From: Peribacillus frigoritolerans
Lineage (GTDB): Bacteria > Bacillota > Bacilli > Bacillales > DSM-1321
DNA: 64,000 nt
Reading direction: 5' to 3'
Assembly (NCBI RefSeq): GCF_030676415.1
Contig: NZ_JAUUTW010000006.1
Span: forward strand, 124,001-188,000
How positions within the stretch are numbered: the first letter of the stretch is position 1; every line of letters starts with the position of its first letter. Position numbers and translations under genes: made by a program. Positions 1 to 9,329 of this stretch are shown piece by piece. The notes under the pieces were generated by a model. That model was not told where the DNA came from and made no database searches. It was given only the letters and a program-made list of their open reading frames with translations.

Positions 1-1419
1 ATGACAACAAAAGCCAATTGCAGTTCAGCGAAAGGAAAGGTTGGTCAAGATTCCAAGGCATCGGGTGAACAACAAGGCGATATGAAATGGTGGCAGCTAT
101 CATTGGTCGGTGTAGGCTGTACGATCGGGACAGGGTATTTCCTCGGATCGACCATAGGGATTAAAACGACTGGGCCATCTATTGTATTTTCATTTGTATT
201 GGCTGCGCTAGGTACCTACATCGTTTATAATCTGCTTGCTAAGATGACGGCTGCCGATCCTCAAGAGGGTTCTTTTTGTTATTATGCTAATAAAGCATTT
301 GGACGATGGGCTGGCTTTAGCTGTGGCTGGAATTATTGGTCCTCCAATATATTGATCATGGGAAGCCAGCTTACTGCGCTTTCGCTATTATCTCAATTTT
401 GGTTCTCGAAAGTACCGTTGTGGCTATTTGCATCCGGTTTCGCAATTGTTTCAATCGTGGTGGTAATGCTGGGAACAAAAGGATTCGACAAGGTTGAAAA
501 CATCCTTGCTGTAATTAAGACAGCAGCAATCGTAATGTTTATCATTATTGCAATATGTGCCATTTTAGGCTGGTTTGGTCTTGAAGGAGCCAAACCGCCA
601 TCATTTCCGAATAAGTTCAATGAATTATTCCCAAAAGGGCTAAAAGGGTTTTGGACATCCCTTATCTATGCTTTTTATGCGTTTGGCGGCATTGAAGTCA
701 TTGGACTTATGGCGATGCAGCTTAAAAAGAAAGAAGATGCGCCAAAGGCAGGAACGATCATGCTCTTGGTCCTTACCATCATATATGTGGTTTCATTGGG
801 GTTAGCCGTAACCATGATTTCGTTAGGGGCATTCAGTGAAAAAGAAAGCCCATTCGTTTCGGCATTGGACAGTTATCACCTGACATTTTTCCCGCACGTT
901 TTTAATGGTGCGATCATCATTGCCGGTTTCTCGACGATGACCGCTTCACTATTTGGTGTAACCAATCTATTGGTAACGCTCTCCAATGATGGGAATGCAC
1001 CCGCATTATTCATGCAAAAGATCAAGAAATTCAAGGACCTTCCACTGCCCTCACTGGGTCTTGGAGCTTTAGGACTTTTAGGGTCGATCATCACTGCCTT
1101 GCTCCTGCCAGGCAAGATTTATGAATACATTACAACATCTGCTGGAATATTACTTTTGTATAACTGGGCATTCATTATTCTTTCTTCATTCAAAATCTTG
1201 GAAAATAAGATGTGGAGTAAGATTACGGCTGTTTTCGGACTTCTTTTAATTTTAGCTGCGGTCAGTGGCACTCTACTTGAAAAAGAGATACGTCCAGGGT
1301 TCTTCATCAGCCTTTTATTCATCGTGATCATCGGTCTTGCTGCCGTTTTCATGAAGTTCAAGGTTTGGAATAAGAACAAGGCGATGGCTGTAAGAGCCAG
1401 TAAATCAGAACTTGATTAA
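1..1419 (+). CDS. APC-superfamily amino acid permease
   Basis: A 472-residue polytopic membrane protein expected to import an amino acid by proton symport. The N-terminal ~28 residues are hydrophilic; the first helix carries the family's glycine-rich stretch (VGCTIGTGYFLG, about residues 37-48), and roughly twelve hydrophobic segments follow, with a charged C-terminus. Length is normal for the family. The window begins exactly at this ATG, so the ribosome site is not visible and the true start could lie upstream. The substrate cannot be told from sequence. It is convergent with the RNase J gene, and a shared hairpin terminator separates them. Confidence 0.85.
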   Translation: MTTKANCSSAKGKVGQDSKASGEQQGDMKWWQLSLVGVGCTIGTGYFLGSTIGIKTTGPSIVFSFVLAALGTYIVYNLLAKMTAADPQEGSFCYYANKAFGRWAGFSCGWNYWSSNILIMGSQLTALSLLSQFWFSKVPLWLFASGFAIVSIVVVMLGTKGFDKVENILAVIKTAAIVMFIIIAICAILGWFGLEGAKPPSFPNKFNELFPKGLKGFWTSLIYAFYAFGGIEVIGLMAMQLKKKEDAPKAGTIMLLVLTIIYVVSLGLAVTMISLGAFSEKESPFVSALDSYHLTFFPHVFNGAIIIAGFSTMTASLFGVTNLLVTLSNDGNAPALFMQKIKKFKDLPLPSLGLGALGLLGSIITALLLPGKIYEYITTSAGILLLYNWAFIILSSFKILENKMWSKITAVFGLLLILAAVSGTLLEKEIRPGFFISLLFIVIIGLAAVFMKFKVWNKNKAMAVRASKSELD

Positions 1420-1424
1420 AAAAA

Positions 1425-1456
1425 GGAACTCGACTATACGAAGTCGAGTTCCTTTT
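1425..1456. terminator. bidirectional Rho-independent terminator
   Basis: Perfect 11-bp stem (GGAACTCGACT / AGTCGAGTTCC) with a 6-nt loop, an A-run on the left and a T-run on the right. It serves the convergent permease and RNase J genes. Confidence 0.9.
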
Positions 1457-1465
1457 ATTTTGGCG

Positions 1466-3139
1466 CTAAATCTCAATGATTATCGGAAGAATCATTGGTT
1501 TTTTCTTAGTTTGATTAAAGAGATATTGCCCCAGTTCCTTCTTTATGGTTTGTTTAATGATGTTCCACCGGTATATTTTTTCACTTTGTAAGTCGTTGAC
1601 CGTTTTCGTGACAAGACGATTCACATGTCTAAGGAGATCCTCGGAATTTTGAACATATACAAATCCACGGGAAATGGTATCGGGTCCTGATACTATTTTT
1701 CTTTCCGTCTTGCTTAGTGTTATGACGATGACGAGCATTCCATCTTCGGAAAGCTGCTTACGGTCCCTCAGTACGATTTCTCCAACATCACCAACGCCAA
1801 CACCGTCAACAAAGGTATTGCCGGCAGCCACCTTTCTCGTTTGACGGGCAACGGAGTTTTCAATATCCACCACATCGCCATTATTGATGATGAAAGTATG
1901 GTCCTTCTCCACCCCGACTGATTCAGCTAGTAATCGATGTTGGTGCAACATCCGATACTCACCGTGAATAGGGATGAAATATTTAGGTTTCATCAGGGTA
2001 AGCATGAGCTTTAACTCTTCCTGATAAGCATGTCCGGAAACATGCATGCCCGTTACAGTCCCTGAACCGTAAATGACTTTGGCACCCAGTTGAAATAGGT
2101 TGTCGATGATACGTGAAACATCCCGTTCATTTCCGGGTATTGGAGTGGAGGCAAGAATCACTGTATCATCAGGCAATATGCTCATATCCCGATAATTCGA
2201 ACTGGAAAGGCGAGAAAGGGCAGCAAACGGCTCTCCTTGACTTCCTGTACATAAAACCGCAACCCTTTCAGGTGCATAATTATCGACTTCTTGTGGTTGG
2301 ATAAGCATCCCCTCAGGAACCTCGAGGTAGCCGCGTTCAATCGCAACGGATACGACGTTCACCATACTTCGTCCAATCAGGGCGAGTTTCCGGTTTGTCT
2401 TCTGTGCAGCGTTCACAACTTGTTGAACGCGATTGACATTTGATGCGAAGGTCGAAAGAATGACTTTCTGTTTTGCCTGCATGAAGGCTTCTTCAATATG
2501 GCTGCCAACCAGATGCTCCGAGGGACTTGAGCCGGGACGTTCTGCGTTCGTGCTTTCAGATAATAAAACCAAGACACCTTCACTCCCGATTTTAGCCATT
2601 TTATGAATATCGGGAAACTGATCATTCATGGGAGTCAAGTCAAACTTAAAGTCCCCTGTATGAACGACCGTGCCTTCTGGCGTATGCATGGTGACTCCAA
2701 GGCAATCGGGTATACTATGATTCGTTTTGAAAAATTCCAGAACCATCTCCCCAAATTCCAACTTTGAATCGGAGTCGATCTGGATTAACTTCGTATCCCC
2801 CAAAAGGTTATGTTCTTTTAATTTCAATTCAATCAAACCAAGTGTTAAACGTGTGGCATAAATGGGTACATTCAATTTTTTCAAGAAATAGGGGATACCG
2901 CCAATATGATCTTCATGTCCATGAGTCACAACCAAAGCACGGATCTTCTCCTTATTCTCCTGAAGAAAGGAAATATCAGGAATGATCAAATCGACTCCTA
3001 ATAAACTTTCATCAGGAAACTTTGCACCACAGTCAATAATGACGATATCGTTAGAATATTGAACCACATACATGTTTTTACCGATTTCATTCACTCCGCC
3101 CAAAGCCAGTATGGACAAAGCATTCTCTTTTACACCCAA
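1466..3139 (-). CDS. ribonuclease J-family endo/5'-exoribonuclease
   Basis: A 557-residue cytoplasmic metallo-beta-lactamase/beta-CASP RNase involved in mRNA decay and RNA 5'-end maturation. The zinc motif THGHEDHIGG is at residues 72-81 (H73, H75, D77, H78), with further family blocks HTGDFKFD, STNAERPG, CTGSQGEP, ASTPIPGNE, HVSGHAYQEE and PIHGEYRM, and a C-terminus ending KKPMILPIIIEI as in RNase J proteins. Length equals RnjA/RnjB of Bacillus subtilis. The catalytic HxHxDH is intact as in RnjA, while the NAERPG block is closer to RnjB, so I do not choose between rnjA, rnjB and a third paralogue. The start is TTG with GGGAGGT nine bases upstream. It is a single gene. Confidence 0.93.
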   Translation of the reverse strand: MGVKENALSILALGGVNEIGKNMYVVQYSNDIVIIDCGAKFPDESLLGVDLIIPDISFLQENKEKIRALVVTHGHEDHIGGIPYFLKKLNVPIYATRLTLGLIELKLKEHNLLGDTKLIQIDSDSKLEFGEMVLEFFKTNHSIPDCLGVTMHTPEGTVVHTGDFKFDLTPMNDQFPDIHKMAKIGSEGVLVLLSESTNAERPGSSPSEHLVGSHIEEAFMQAKQKVILSTFASNVNRVQQVVNAAQKTNRKLALIGRSMVNVVSVAIERGYLEVPEGMLIQPQEVDNYAPERVAVLCTGSQGEPFAALSRLSSSNYRDMSILPDDTVILASTPIPGNERDVSRIIDNLFQLGAKVIYGSGTVTGMHVSGHAYQEELKLMLTLMKPKYFIPIHGEYRMLHQHRLLAESVGVEKDHTFIINNGDVVDIENSVARQTRKVAAGNTFVDGVGVGDVGEIVLRDRKQLSEDGMLVIVITLSKTERKIVSGPDTISRGFVYVQNSEDLLRHVNRLVTKTVNDLQSEKIYRWNIIKQTIKKELGQYLFNQTKKKPMILPIIIEI

Positions 3140-3237
3140 ATAGCTAGACCTCCCTTTATTATGATAAGGATAGTGTTTCCTTAGGTCCCATTTATAAAAC
3201 CAACTCTTTTTATAAAATCAGGGCAATTCAAAAAGCC

Positions 3238-3268
3238 ATAAAAAAACACCTACCGTTTTCGGCAGGTG
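3238..3268 (-). terminator. Rho-independent terminator of the TetR gene
   Basis: Hairpin CACCT-A-CCG / CGG-C-AGGTG (3247-3268) followed, on the minus strand, by a run of seven T. It lies 17 bases beyond the TetR stop codon. Confidence 0.8.
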
Positions 3269-3284
3269 CGTGTATCTTCAATCT

Positions 3285-4184
3285 TCATCGGCTCAAGCAA
3301 GAATTGATGCTTTCTTCAAAAGTCTCCATGTATGCTTGGACCTGTGATGCATATTGAGTCTTCAAAGTGAGCAGCAAACTTTCTATCAAGAATTTTCGCG
3401 GTTTGTCGGACTGCATCAGCTCATCTTGGATAAAGTCGACCAATTCAATGGCTCTTGTTCGATCTTCATCGCAAGGAAAAGCTTTATTTATCGCTTTTTT
3501 CAATTCCGTGGTGGAATGAAGCAAATCATTATGGCAAGCATCAAGGTGGTTTGTAAAGTTTGGAAACCACGTATCCATTAGTTCCGGATCAATGATCTGT
3601 TCCCCGCTTTCAGCCACTTCATTGACTAAATGGACAATGCGGTTCATGCAATAGCGGATAATTTGTATGTCCGGTGTACCGGCGGGATTAGCACGATAAC
3701 TAAAATGATTCATATGCGTCATTATCGAATGAAAGATAATGACGCCATCTAAAAGATAGGGCTTTTTGCTTTCCCCGAATATATCGAGAAAACGGTTATA
3801 CATCCAGCGTATGCTCAACAATAGCGTCTGATTGATAAATTGTTTTAATTCTTCATCGTTGGAAACACGGACTTCTTCGATCAGGATAAGCAATTTGCTT
3901 TGCTTGTTTACCATCATTTGCAGTTCGAGTTGCCGGATGAAAATTTCAATATCGGCGGAATCTTGACCAATCAACAGTTTTTCCCGTTCATGGCGAATCT
4001 TTGTATAGAAGGAACGGAAAATGGCTATAAATAATTCACCCTTCGAAGGGAAATAATTATAAAATGTACCTTTTGATATACCGCTGCCGTCTAGAATGTC
4101 CTGGATGGACGTGGCTTGGTAGCCCTTGTCAATAAACAGCTTATGAGCTGTATCGATGACATTCTGCCTTCGATTCTTCATCAT
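3285..4184 (-). CDS. TetR/AcrR-family transcriptional repressor (long form)
   Basis: A 299-residue DNA-binding regulator. The TetR helix-turn-helix spans about residues 9-55 (LFIDKGYQATSIQDILDGSG then ISKGTFYNYFPSK), followed by an all-helical ligand domain. The protein is about 100 residues longer than a typical TetR repressor, with an extra C-terminal helical region. It is divergent from the DHA2 exporter gene next door; in this arrangement TetR proteins usually repress the neighbouring exporter and are released by its substrates. A perfect 8-bp inverted repeat lies in the shared intergenic region. The effector is unknown. Confidence 0.88.
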   Translation of the reverse strand: MMKNRRQNVIDTAHKLFIDKGYQATSIQDILDGSGISKGTFYNYFPSKGELFIAIFRSFYTKIRHEREKLLIGQDSADIEIFIRQLELQMMVNKQSKLLILIEEVRVSNDEELKQFINQTLLLSIRWMYNRFLDIFGESKKPYLLDGVIIFHSIMTHMNHFSYRANPAGTPDIQIIRYCMNRIVHLVNEVAESGEQIIDPELMDTWFPNFTNHLDACHNDLLHSTTELKKAINKAFPCDEDRTRAIELVDFIQDELMQSDKPRKFLIESLLLTLKTQYASQVQAYMETFEESINSCLSR

Positions 4185-4296
4185 ATCACCTAATTTTCAT
4201 TATACTGCCTGTATAAATGTAATCGTACTCTATTTTTTATCACAGCACAAACCCTTATTTAAACCAGTAAATTTTTATTGCAAAAAATGAACTAGG

Positions 4297-4330
4297 GGTA
4301 TATTATTGATTTTGGAGATTGGAATATACC
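4297..4330. promoter_or_regulatory. inverted repeat, candidate TetR operator
   Basis: GGTATATT and AATATACC form a perfect 8-bp inverted repeat separated by 18 bases, between the divergent TetR and DHA2 genes. The position suits an operator, but the spacer is longer than in most TetR operators, so the role is inferred. Confidence 0.4.
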
Positions 4331-4380
4331 GCTCGTCTAATTAAATGAACCAATAGTTTGAATGGGGGAATAGATAAAAA

Positions 4381-5886
4381 GTGAGTACTGCACAAATAAA
4401 TGAGAAAAAGGGTTCGTATGGAATTTTGGCCATATTGATGGTCGGAGCGTTTATATCGATACTGAATTCAACCCTTTTAAATATTGCACTGCCATCAATC
4501 AAAACAGACCTGGGAATCGAGACTTCCACAGTTCAATGGCTGACAACAGGCTACATGCTCGTGAACGGAATCATGATTCCGACAACAGCCTTCTTAATAA
4601 GAAAATATTCGGTCCGTAATCTGTTCCTGACAGCCATGCTCCTATTCTCAATCGGGACGATCGTTGCAGGTGTAGCGCATGCATTCCCGCTATTATTGAG
4701 CGCACGTATGGTTCAGGCTGCAGGTTCTGCAATCATGATGCCGTTATTAATGAACGTGCTTTTAACTGCTTTCCCTGTTGAAAAACGGGGCTCGGCAATG
4801 GGATTATTCGGTTTAGTCATGATGTTTGCCCCTGCAATCGGGCCGACGTTTTCAGGCTGGATCATCGAGCATTACGATTGGAGAATGCTATTCCATTTCA
4901 TTACTCCGCTAGCTTTACTAGTGCTTATTTTCGGCTTCTTTAAATTAAAAGACAAAAAGGAAAAAGTCGATATTAAAATCGATAAATTATCGGTCATCCT
5001 ATCTAGCTTGGGCTTTGGCGGCCTGCTTTACGGATTCAGCTCGGCAGGCAGCAAAGGTTGGGATAGCCCTTGGGTATATGGAACACTGATTGTAGGTGCC
5101 ATTTCCCTGATCCTTTTCATTACGCGCCAACTTAAAATGGAAACACCGATGCTTGAATTCAAGATCTTCAAACATCCAATGTTCGCTTTATCTGCAACGA
5201 TTTCAATCGTGCTGAATATGGCCATGTTCTCAGCGATGATCTTAATGCCGCTGTATATACAAACAGTCCGTGGCATTTCACCATTCGATTCAGGCTTGCT
5301 GATGCTGCCGGGTGCACTATTAATGGCCATCATGTCACCGGTCACCGGAAAGCTCTTCGATAAATTCGGTGCTCGCGTACTGGCTTCCGTCGGTTTGCTT
5401 ATCACCGTGGTCACAACGTATTTCTTCAGTAAATTAACAATGGATACTTCTTATACACATATTGTGATCCTGTTTTCCGTACGTGCATTCGGACTATCCA
5501 TGGCAATGATGCCAATCATGACAAATGGATTGAACTCACTGCCAGCACGAATGAACCCGCATGGTACAGCCATGAATAATACGCTGAACCAAATCTCAGG
5601 TGCGATCGGTACTGCATTGCTTGTTACGGTCATGTCAAACCATGCAGCATCTTCCGGTGAGACTTTAATGACCAAAGCAATGAGCAAACTAACAAGCCAG
5701 CCCACTGCTGAGATGATGGAACAAATGCAGGCCCAAATCGGAATGCAGGCGATGCTCGATGGAATAAACTTCTCCTTCCTTGTATCCACCTTCATTGCTG
5801 CTGTGGCACTGATTCTGACATTATTCATTAAGCGCGCATGGCCGGCTGAAGAAAAACCAGCTATGAAAAAAGATCAAACCGCTTAA
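4381..5886 (+). CDS. DHA2-family (EmrB/QacA-type) MFS drug exporter
   Basis: A 501-residue proton-driven exporter with about 14 hydrophobic segments. Family features seen: motif D1-like LNIALPSIKTDL and WLTTGYMLV near the N-terminus, the antiporter motif C-like stretch FAPAIGPTFSGWI (about residues 157-169) and DWRMLFHFITP after it. Length is typical of the 14-helix DHA2 group (LmrB, EmrB, QacA). The start is GTG with a GGGGGAA stretch upstream. It sits divergent from the TetR gene, which supports inducible multidrug or toxin export; the substrate cannot be inferred. A strong terminator follows the stop codon. Confidence 0.9.
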   Translation: MSTAQINEKKGSYGILAILMVGAFISILNSTLLNIALPSIKTDLGIETSTVQWLTTGYMLVNGIMIPTTAFLIRKYSVRNLFLTAMLLFSIGTIVAGVAHAFPLLLSARMVQAAGSAIMMPLLMNVLLTAFPVEKRGSAMGLFGLVMMFAPAIGPTFSGWIIEHYDWRMLFHFITPLALLVLIFGFFKLKDKKEKVDIKIDKLSVILSSLGFGGLLYGFSSAGSKGWDSPWVYGTLIVGAISLILFITRQLKMETPMLEFKIFKHPMFALSATISIVLNMAMFSAMILMPLYIQTVRGISPFDSGLLMLPGALLMAIMSPVTGKLFDKFGARVLASVGLLITVVTTYFFSKLTMDTSYTHIVILFSVRAFGLSMAMMPIMTNGLNSLPARMNPHGTAMNNTLNQISGAIGTALLVTVMSNHAASSGETLMTKAMSKLTSQPTAEMMEQMQAQIGMQAMLDGINFSFLVSTFIAAVALILTLFIKRAWPAEEKPAMKKDQTA

Positions 5887-5896
5887 ATGAAACAAT

Positions 5897-5942
5897 AAAA
5901 AGCCCTATACCACCTGAATAGTCAGGCAGCATAGGGCTTTTT
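5897..5942 (+). terminator. Rho-independent terminator
   Basis: Long hairpin with AAAAAGCCCTAT / ATAGGGCTTTTT outer arms and a CCTGA / TCAGG inner stem, just after the DHA2 exporter stop. Confidence 0.88.
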
Positions 5943-5983
5943 GTCGATTTAGTTCGGTTCATCACCGATTTAAGGCCCGGAAC

Positions 5984-6047
5984 GGAATTTAATTCAGGCT
6001 ACAGCGGAATTAATTCAACCTACGACGAAAATAATTCGACCTACAAC
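5984..6047. repeat. degenerate 21-nt intergenic tandem repeat (3 units)
   Basis: Three consecutive units of 21-22 nt share the pattern GGAATTAATTC-RRCCTACRRC. They are non-coding and lie between two terminators. Repeats of the same length class occur at 9148-9227 and 49432-49617. Confidence 0.65.
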
Positions 6048-6083
6048 AAACAATCAGTATGTTTTCCGGTGATTACACTTATA

Positions 6084-6123
6084 TAAAAAAAGGGGCAGTG
6101 CAATATGCACTGCGCTTTTTTAC
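6084..6123 (-). terminator. terminator of the yhgE-like gene
   Basis: Perfect 8-bp stem GCAGTGCA / TGCACTGC with a 3-nt loop (6095-6113), flanked by A- and T-runs on both sides, immediately beyond the stop of the minus-strand gene. Confidence 0.88.
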
Positions 6124-6124
6124 A

Positions 6125-8128
6125 TCAAGATGTCACTTCCTCTGAAGTTACTTTTGCATGCTGGATATGACTGGCTATCCAGCCAATGATCGCTGCAGAA
6201 ACGAGATAGGCAAGTAAGATCCAAATCTGCGTCCGCAAGTTTTCCCAGCCGCCTAATGAGATGACCTCTTGAAGTTCCTTTAGTGAGTGGGCCATAGGTA
6301 AAAATTGACCGATTTTCGTCAATAATGACATGCCCAATTCGCCTGGGAATGTCCCGCCGCAGGTAGCCAATTGGAATACGAGAAGGGTCACGGCTGCGAA
6401 TTTGCCCACCACTCCGAATACGGTCACCAACATAAGAATGAACGTCATGAAGGTAAATGAAACGATGATGCTTGATAGAATGAATACAGGGACACTGGCT
6501 ACATGTAAATGGAATCCAAGAAGGACGACTGCATCCACTAGAAGTGCCTGAATCAAACCAATTACATATACCAGCATTAATTTATTCGTGAAATGAACGG
6601 TTCCGGTAACCTTAAGATTCTGCCTGCGGCCAAGCGGCAAGATATTGGAAGCCATGATGCCGCCTACATAAAAGGCCAATGACAGAAAATAAGGAGCAAT
6701 TCCGGTTCCATAGTTAGGAACTTCAGAGAGATTTGATTGGACCAATTGCACAGGTTCAGAGAACATCGAAGTGGTCGAATCGTCGTACTGAAGACTGGCC
6801 GTTTTATCGGCAGCTTCATTAAGCTTTGAGGATAACTTGTTTGAACCCGTTTCCAGCGAAGCCAGTCCGTCTTGAAGTTCCGTCGATCCACTGGCTAGCT
6901 GGCTGCTTCCGCCGGCCAGCGAATCGATTCCTGTATTTAAAGTGGAGAAACCATTTGTCCATTTAGAGAATCCGTTCGCGAATTCTTCCGTACCCTCGTA
7001 TAATTGCTCAGCACCCGAGGTAGCTTGTGCCATTTTATCACCAAAGATATTCATCCCGGTTTGAATGGTTTCTTGTCCATCAGCCACTTTTGCAGCACCT
7101 TCGCCCAGTTGCTTTTGACCGGCATGTAAAGTGGCGGCTGTTTTGGATAAACCTTCTGATAGGGCAACGATTTGCTTGAAGTCTTGATCCTTTATTGCAT
7201 CAGGATGACTTTTCATATAGGCATCCAATTGTTTCTTAAGAGTATTCGCTGTATCGGCAGCCTGTTCTTGCCCTTGCATCAATTTTGCATTTCCGGCTGA
7301 CCAGTTCTCAACACCCTTATTTACTTCATTGATCCCATTTTCCAATGAGTCATGTCCATCAGATAGCTGCTTCATGCCAGAATACAAGTTCTGGGAACCT
7401 GATGTTAATCCTTCCGCCCCATCCGCTAATGCTTCTTGTCCATCCAAGAGCTTGGTGCTTCCCGTTTGCAGCTTCTGGGCGCCATCATTCAAATCCTGAA
7501 TGCCATCATTCAATTTCTCGCTGCCGCTTTTCGCATCCGCCGTTCCTTGATGAAGCTTTTCCGCTCCATCCCCGGCATCCGCCAAGCCTTTAGAAACGTC
7601 CTGGAATTTCGAAAGGATGCCTTCGGAATAGACTTTCGTAATGCTTGCGTTGATTTTTGCAGTCATCTTTTCAACAGCAGTAGAGCTGATCTGTGAGGCA
7701 ACGAAGTTCTTACCTGGATTGACAGTATACAAAAGTTTAGCCGTTTCCGGTTTTTTATCCATTAAAGTCGTGACGTTTTCCGAAAAATCATCCGGAACCG
7801 TGACAACCATATAATAGGTACCGTCTTCAAGACCCGTATTAGCCTCCTTTGCCGTGACAAAGTGAAAGTCCAATTCTTTCTGCTTTTTCAATTGTTCAAC
7901 GAAATCATCTCCAGCCTCGATTGGCTTATCGTCCATTTCCGAACCATTATCGAGATTGACCACTGCTACAGGGAGCTGATCCAACTTTCCATAAGGGTTC
8001 CAATATCCTGCCAAGAAGAAACCTGAGTAAATCAATGGAACGACCAAAAGGAAAATCAAGGCGATTCTCCCGTGTTTATGTTTCCACATTGCTTTTATAT
8101 CTTGAAATACAAGTTGTAAACCTTTCAT
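6125..8128 (-). CDS. YhgE/Pip-domain membrane protein
   Basis: A 667-residue membrane protein of the YhgE/Pip family, related to ABC-2-type permeases and phage-infection proteins. One hydrophobic helix lies near residues 22-42. A conserved extracytoplasmic domain follows (PVAVVNLDNG..., then DDFSENV). A long central region (about residues 180-450) consists of repeated G-x-x-x-L / A-x-G-x-x-x-L heptad-like units rich in G, A, S and D. The C-terminus has five or six hydrophobic helices. Length is close to family norms. It diverges from a LysR gene 105 bp away, which may control it. Function in envelope transport is inferred; no ATPase lies beside it. Confidence 0.85.
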   Translation of the reverse strand: MKGLQLVFQDIKAMWKHKHGRIALIFLLVVPLIYSGFFLAGYWNPYGKLDQLPVAVVNLDNGSEMDDKPIEAGDDFVEQLKKQKELDFHFVTAKEANTGLEDGTYYMVVTVPDDFSENVTTLMDKKPETAKLLYTVNPGKNFVASQISSTAVEKMTAKINASITKVYSEGILSKFQDVSKGLADAGDGAEKLHQGTADAKSGSEKLNDGIQDLNDGAQKLQTGSTKLLDGQEALADGAEGLTSGSQNLYSGMKQLSDGHDSLENGINEVNKGVENWSAGNAKLMQGQEQAADTANTLKKQLDAYMKSHPDAIKDQDFKQIVALSEGLSKTAATLHAGQKQLGEGAAKVADGQETIQTGMNIFGDKMAQATSGAEQLYEGTEEFANGFSKWTNGFSTLNTGIDSLAGGSSQLASGSTELQDGLASLETGSNKLSSKLNEAADKTASLQYDDSTTSMFSEPVQLVQSNLSEVPNYGTGIAPYFLSLAFYVGGIMASNILPLGRRQNLKVTGTVHFTNKLMLVYVIGLIQALLVDAVVLLGFHLHVASVPVFILSSIIVSFTFMTFILMLVTVFGVVGKFAAVTLLVFQLATCGGTFPGELGMSLLTKIGQFLPMAHSLKELQEVISLGGWENLRTQIWILLAYLVSAAIIGWIASHIQHAKVTSEEVTS

Positions 8129-8250
8129 TATTAGAGCCTGACCTTTCTAACTAAGAGATTATTTCATCATAATGGCTTTTTTAGATACTGTATAATACAT
8201 AATTGATTATGTAATAATAGATTTAAATCTATGTGAAAAGAGTGGGAAAA

Positions 8251-9153
8251 ATGGAAATATTACAGCTGCAGTACTTTCAAACCGTAGCACGGCTGGAACA
8301 TATGACTAGGGCTGCGGAACAACTTCAGATTGCTCAGCCATCCCTCAGTAAAACCATATCCCGGCTTGAAGAGGATTTGGGAGTCGCACTGTTCGATAGG
8401 GAACACCGGAAAATCAAGCTCAATGCAGCCGGACGAATATTCTTGAACCGGGTCGAACGCGCTTTTGCAGAACTGAATGAAGGAAGGCGCGAGATAGTGG
8501 AATTAACAGATCAAGACCAAAAGAACATAACCTTGGCCGTTACCATTCCCAGGGTCCTGCCTGATTTATTGGGTACATTTTTATCTCAATACCCGGATGT
8601 CCGTTTTCAACAATTTCTAAAATCCATATCTTCCATGAAGCAGCTTTTAATTGAAGGCGAAATCGATTATTGCATTTCTTCCGTTCCGATTGAAGGCCAA
8701 GACTTAAAGTGGGAACCGCTGATCACCGAAGAAATATACTTGATCGTGCCTCCCAATCACCGGCTGGCAGGCAGGGAAAGCATTAAACTCCAAGAAGTGA
8801 AGGATGAACCATTCATCAGTATGAATACAGGCTTCGGGTTCCGCAGCCTAACCGACCAATTTTGCCTCGAAGCGGGATTCGTCCAGCACATCGCATTCGA
8901 AGGAGATGAACCAGCTGTCATCTCGGACCTTGTCAGGAAGGGATTGGGGGTCGCATTCGTATCTGAATTGACATGGCTCCATCAAACCGGATCATTATCC
9001 CATAAAATCCGGATAACCGAACCTGCTTGTCAAAGAACAATTGGGCTCGGCTGGTCAGAAAAACGCTACTTCACCCCCGTAGCCAAGCAATTTCGGTTAT
9101 TTGTCATGGATTACTTCGCTGCCGCCAACTCCGCTAGATTAAAGGATGAATAA
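8251..9153 (+). CDS. LysR-family transcriptional regulator
   Basis: A 300-residue regulator. The winged helix-turn-helix occupies residues 1-60 (MEILQLQYFQTVARLEHMTR, then TRAAEQLQIAQPSLSKTISRLEEDLG), followed by a periplasmic-binding-protein-like effector domain from about residue 90. I start at the ATG giving MEILQLQYF because this is the canonical LysR N-terminus and a GAGTGGG element precedes it; a GTG six codons upstream lacks a ribosome site. It diverges from the yhgE-like gene and probably acts on the short intergenic region between them. The effector is unknown. Confidence 0.88.
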   Translation: MEILQLQYFQTVARLEHMTRAAEQLQIAQPSLSKTISRLEEDLGVALFDREHRKIKLNAAGRIFLNRVERAFAELNEGRREIVELTDQDQKNITLAVTIPRVLPDLLGTFLSQYPDVRFQQFLKSISSMKQLLIEGEIDYCISSVPIEGQDLKWEPLITEEIYLIVPPNHRLAGRESIKLQEVKDEPFISMNTGFGFRSLTDQFCLEAGFVQHIAFEGDEPAVISDLVRKGLGVAFVSELTWLHQTGSLSHKIRITEPACQRTIGLGWSEKRYFTPVAKQFRLFVMDYFAAANSARLKDE

Positions 9154-9227
9154 ATGTGGTGAAGGCCGAAATAATCGGATGAAGACAGGAATGAATAGTG
9201 TGTAGGACGAATAAATGGGTGAAGGCA
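9148..9227. repeat. degenerate 20-21-nt intergenic repeat (4 units)
   Basis: Four units of about 20 nt with the pattern GAATAAT-N-GTGAAGGC begin at the very end of the LysR coding region and run into the intergenic space. The unit length matches the other arrays in this window, although the sequence differs. Confidence 0.55.
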
Positions 9228-9329
9228 TAAAAAGTATAATTTAATTATAGAGAACATAGTATTCTAGGAGGTTTTTATTAAATAGATCGGGTTCAAAATG
9301 ACGAATCCGAACCTAGGAGATGAATGGAG

